Assembly (NCBI GenBank): GCA_013695905.1
Contig: JACCZQ010000390.1
Span: 1 to 5,919 of the forward strand
Direction: 5' to 3'
DNA length: 5,919 bases
Source: Chthoniobacterales bacterium
GTDB lineage: Bacteria; Verrucomicrobiota; Verrucomicrobiia; Chthoniobacterales; UBA10450
Shown here: positions 4,472-5,919 of the stretch, piece after piece
How positions within the stretch are numbered: the stretch's first letter is position 1
How the letters are laid out: each line of letters begins with the position of its first letter
Notes under the pieces: model-generated
Database searches by the model: none
What the model saw: the letters and a program-made list of their open reading frames with translations, nothing else
Told to the model about the DNA's origin: nothing
Position numbers and translations under genes: made by a program

Positions 4472-5919
4472 ATGATCAACGTCCTCCGTAAGAACCAGCG
4501 CATGCTCTGGATCGTGATCGGCTTCCTCGCCATCCCGTTCATTTTTTACTTTAGTAAATCCGATCCATTCACCGGCGGTACGAATTTGGCCGGCCAGATC
4601 CATGGCCAGCCTGTCTCGAAAATCGATTTCCAGCGGAGTATGCGGTTCTTCGTGCTCGCGCAGGAGCTGGGGATGTATTCTTACCTGCAGGATCTCGCCG
4701 GCACCGCGCAGTCGCAGGATGAGGCTTACAACGAGTTTGCCTGGAATCGTCTCGTCGTCCGTTACGAAGCCGAGCGGCTCGGGATTCGTCCCACCGCGCA
4801 GGAAGTCGCGAATGTCGTGCGCGAGCTCCTCCCGTTCCGCGGGGAAGGTGGATTCGACATCAACAAGTATAACGAGTTCACCGAGCGCGCGCTGCCGGCG
4901 CTCGGCTTCACCGAAGGCCACATCGAGGAGCTGGCCGGCGATCAGCTCGTGCTCTCTCGCCTGCGTGAAGTGCTCGCGACCGGCGTTGAAATTCCGGAGG
5001 CGGAGACGCGCGAGAACTTCGGCCGCGCCTACGGGAAGTTGACGGCCGCAGTGGTGCGGCTGCGCACCGATGATTTCGCGAAGGATCTGCAAATCACCGA
5101 CGAGGACATCGCGAAATTCTACGAAGCGCAGAAAGTGGCGCTGAACACCGAGGAGAAACGGAAGGTCAGTTTCGTGACGTTCGCTTTGAACGAGGAGCAA
5201 AAGAAACTCGAAGGTCGCCCGCGCGTCGAAGAACTGCAGAAGCTGGCCGACCGCGCGAATGATTTCGATCAGGCGCTGCTGGAAAAGGGAGTCCAGTTCG
5301 AGCAGGTCGCGCAGAAATTCGAGCTTCCGGTGCAGACCACCGGCGACTTCACTCGCTCGCAGCCGGACCCGGCCCTCGCTGCGCATTCGCAGCTGGTCGA
5401 AGCCGCCTTTCGCCTCACGCCTGGTGAGCCGACCAGCGACGCGATGCAGGCCGGGGACGGTTTCTACGTGCTGCACCTCGCCGGGATCGAGCCTCCGCGT
5501 CCGCTTACCCTGGAAGAAGCACGGCCGCGCGTCGAGGAAGCCATTCGCGCGCAGCGCACGCGCGAGATGATTGCCGCCCGCGCCGCCGAGGTCTCGCAGA
5601 AACTCCGGGCCGCAGTGAGCAGCGGCACTCCACTCGAGGCGGCTGCACAGGAGGTTGGCGTTCCCCTCGAGCGCATCCCGCCTTTTGCCCTGGCTGATCC
5701 GCCCACTCCACCAGCCGAGCCCGATCAGCCAGCTCCACCTCCCGAGACGCCCGATCTGCAGGCCATCAAAGGTGTCGTCGCCGAAATGAAGCCGGGCGAG
5801 GTGAGTGACTTCGTGCCCACCCAGACCGGTGGGATCGTGGCGGTGCTGGAGCGGCGCGATGACCCCGACGCGGGCGCCTACGAGCAGGGGAAGGCGCTGT
5901 TTGTCTCGCGGCTCATGCG
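4472..5919 (+). CDS. PpiD/SurA-like peptidyl-prolyl isomerase or chaperone, 3'-truncated by the window
   Basis: The frame stays open from ATG 4472 to the window end (482 codons plus two bases), so the C-terminus is missing. The N-terminus (MINVLRKNQR) is a positively charged cytoplasmic tip followed by one membrane segment (about residues 11-27). The bulk then faces the periplasm, as in PpiD (623 residues in E. coli). Residues about 37-180 look like a SurA_N-type helical chaperone domain, with AYNEFAWNRLVVRYEAERLGI as the typical stretch. After it come two parvulin-like segments. The first, around FEQVAQKFELPVQTTGDF to GDGFYVLHL, keeps the fold pattern but lacks the GGDLGW hallmark. The second, around KPGEVSDFVPTQTGGIVAVLERR, is also degenerate. 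A Pro-rich linker (about 409-427) lies before the second one. It probably acts as a holdase-type folding helper for exported proteins and may lack isomerase activity. No Shine-Dalgarno precedes the start. Confidence 0.85.
   Translation, partial: MINVLRKNQRMLWIVIGFLAIPFIFYFSKSDPFTGGTNLAGQIHGQPVSKIDFQRSMRFFVLAQELGMYSYLQDLAGTAQSQDEAYNEFAWNRLVVRYEAERLGIRPTAQEVANVVRELLPFRGEGGFDINKYNEFTERALPALGFTEGHIEELAGDQLVLSRLREVLATGVEIPEAETRENFGRAYGKLTAAVVRLRTDDFAKDLQITDEDIAKFYEAQKVALNTEEKRKVSFVTFALNEEQKKLEGRPRVEELQKLADRANDFDQALLEKGVQFEQVAQKFELPVQTTGDFTRSQPDPALAAHSQLVEAAFRLTPGEPTSDAMQAGDGFYVLHLAGIEPPRPLTLEEARPRVEEAIRAQRTREMIAARAAEVSQKLRAAVSSGTPLEAAAQEVGVPLERIPPFALADPPTPPAEPDQPAPPPETPDLQAIKGVVAEMKPGEVSDFVPTQTGGIVAVLERRDDPDAGAYEQGKALFVSRLM

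Noticed and set aside
4028..5476. Long minus-strand open frame (482 codons) antisense to pfkA and the PpiD-like gene
   Set aside because: It is a typical GC-rich shadow frame: it shows no recognisable domain, is rich in Arg/His/Leu, and lies opposite two genes with clear family motifs.

Overview
This is a GC-rich bacterial window with no phage, transposase, CRISPR or toxin/defence genes. It carries one tRNA gene on the minus strand and five protein genes on the plus strand; the last runs off the right edge. Several things suggest a Verrucomicrobiota-like (PVC group) Gram-negative organism: a lipoprotein and a periplasmic PpiD/SurA-type chaperone, a peptidoglycan peptidase, a 'PKTIDND'-type phosphofructokinase, and mostly weak or absent Shine-Dalgarno sequences. 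This placement is an inference from protein style, at about 60% confidence.

Layout: positions 44-120 (minus) encode initiator tRNA-fMet with its CCA end. It is divergent from a DUF72/YecE-family TIM-barrel gene (220-1161). Directly at that gene's stop codon begins a roughly 141-bp non-coding inverted-repeat element (1160-1300) with imperfect terminal arms, a nested stem and two internal hairpins. It looks like a REP/MITE-type repeat. A DUF4410-like lipoprotein gene (1422-2120) follows and is closed by a strong intrinsic terminator (2150-2184).

A probable two-gene unit comes next: an exported S11-family D-Ala-D-Ala peptidase (2313-3257, or from 2229) and, after 20 bp, 6-phosphofructokinase (3278-4354). 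After a 117-bp gap with short hairpins and a motif resembling the end of the 1160-1300 element, a PpiD/SurA-like membrane-anchored folding factor starts at 4472 and is cut by the window end.

Functionally this is a housekeeping neighbourhood: translation initiation, cell-envelope maintenance (lipoprotein, peptidoglycan peptidase, periplasmic chaperone) and glycolysis. I see no convincing new multi-gene system. The observations most worth checking are two unusual positions in the initiator tRNA (A29-U41 in place of a conserved G-C pair, and C at position 19), the structured repeat abutting the DUF72 stop codon, and the Gly/Lys combination in the phosphofructokinase active site.
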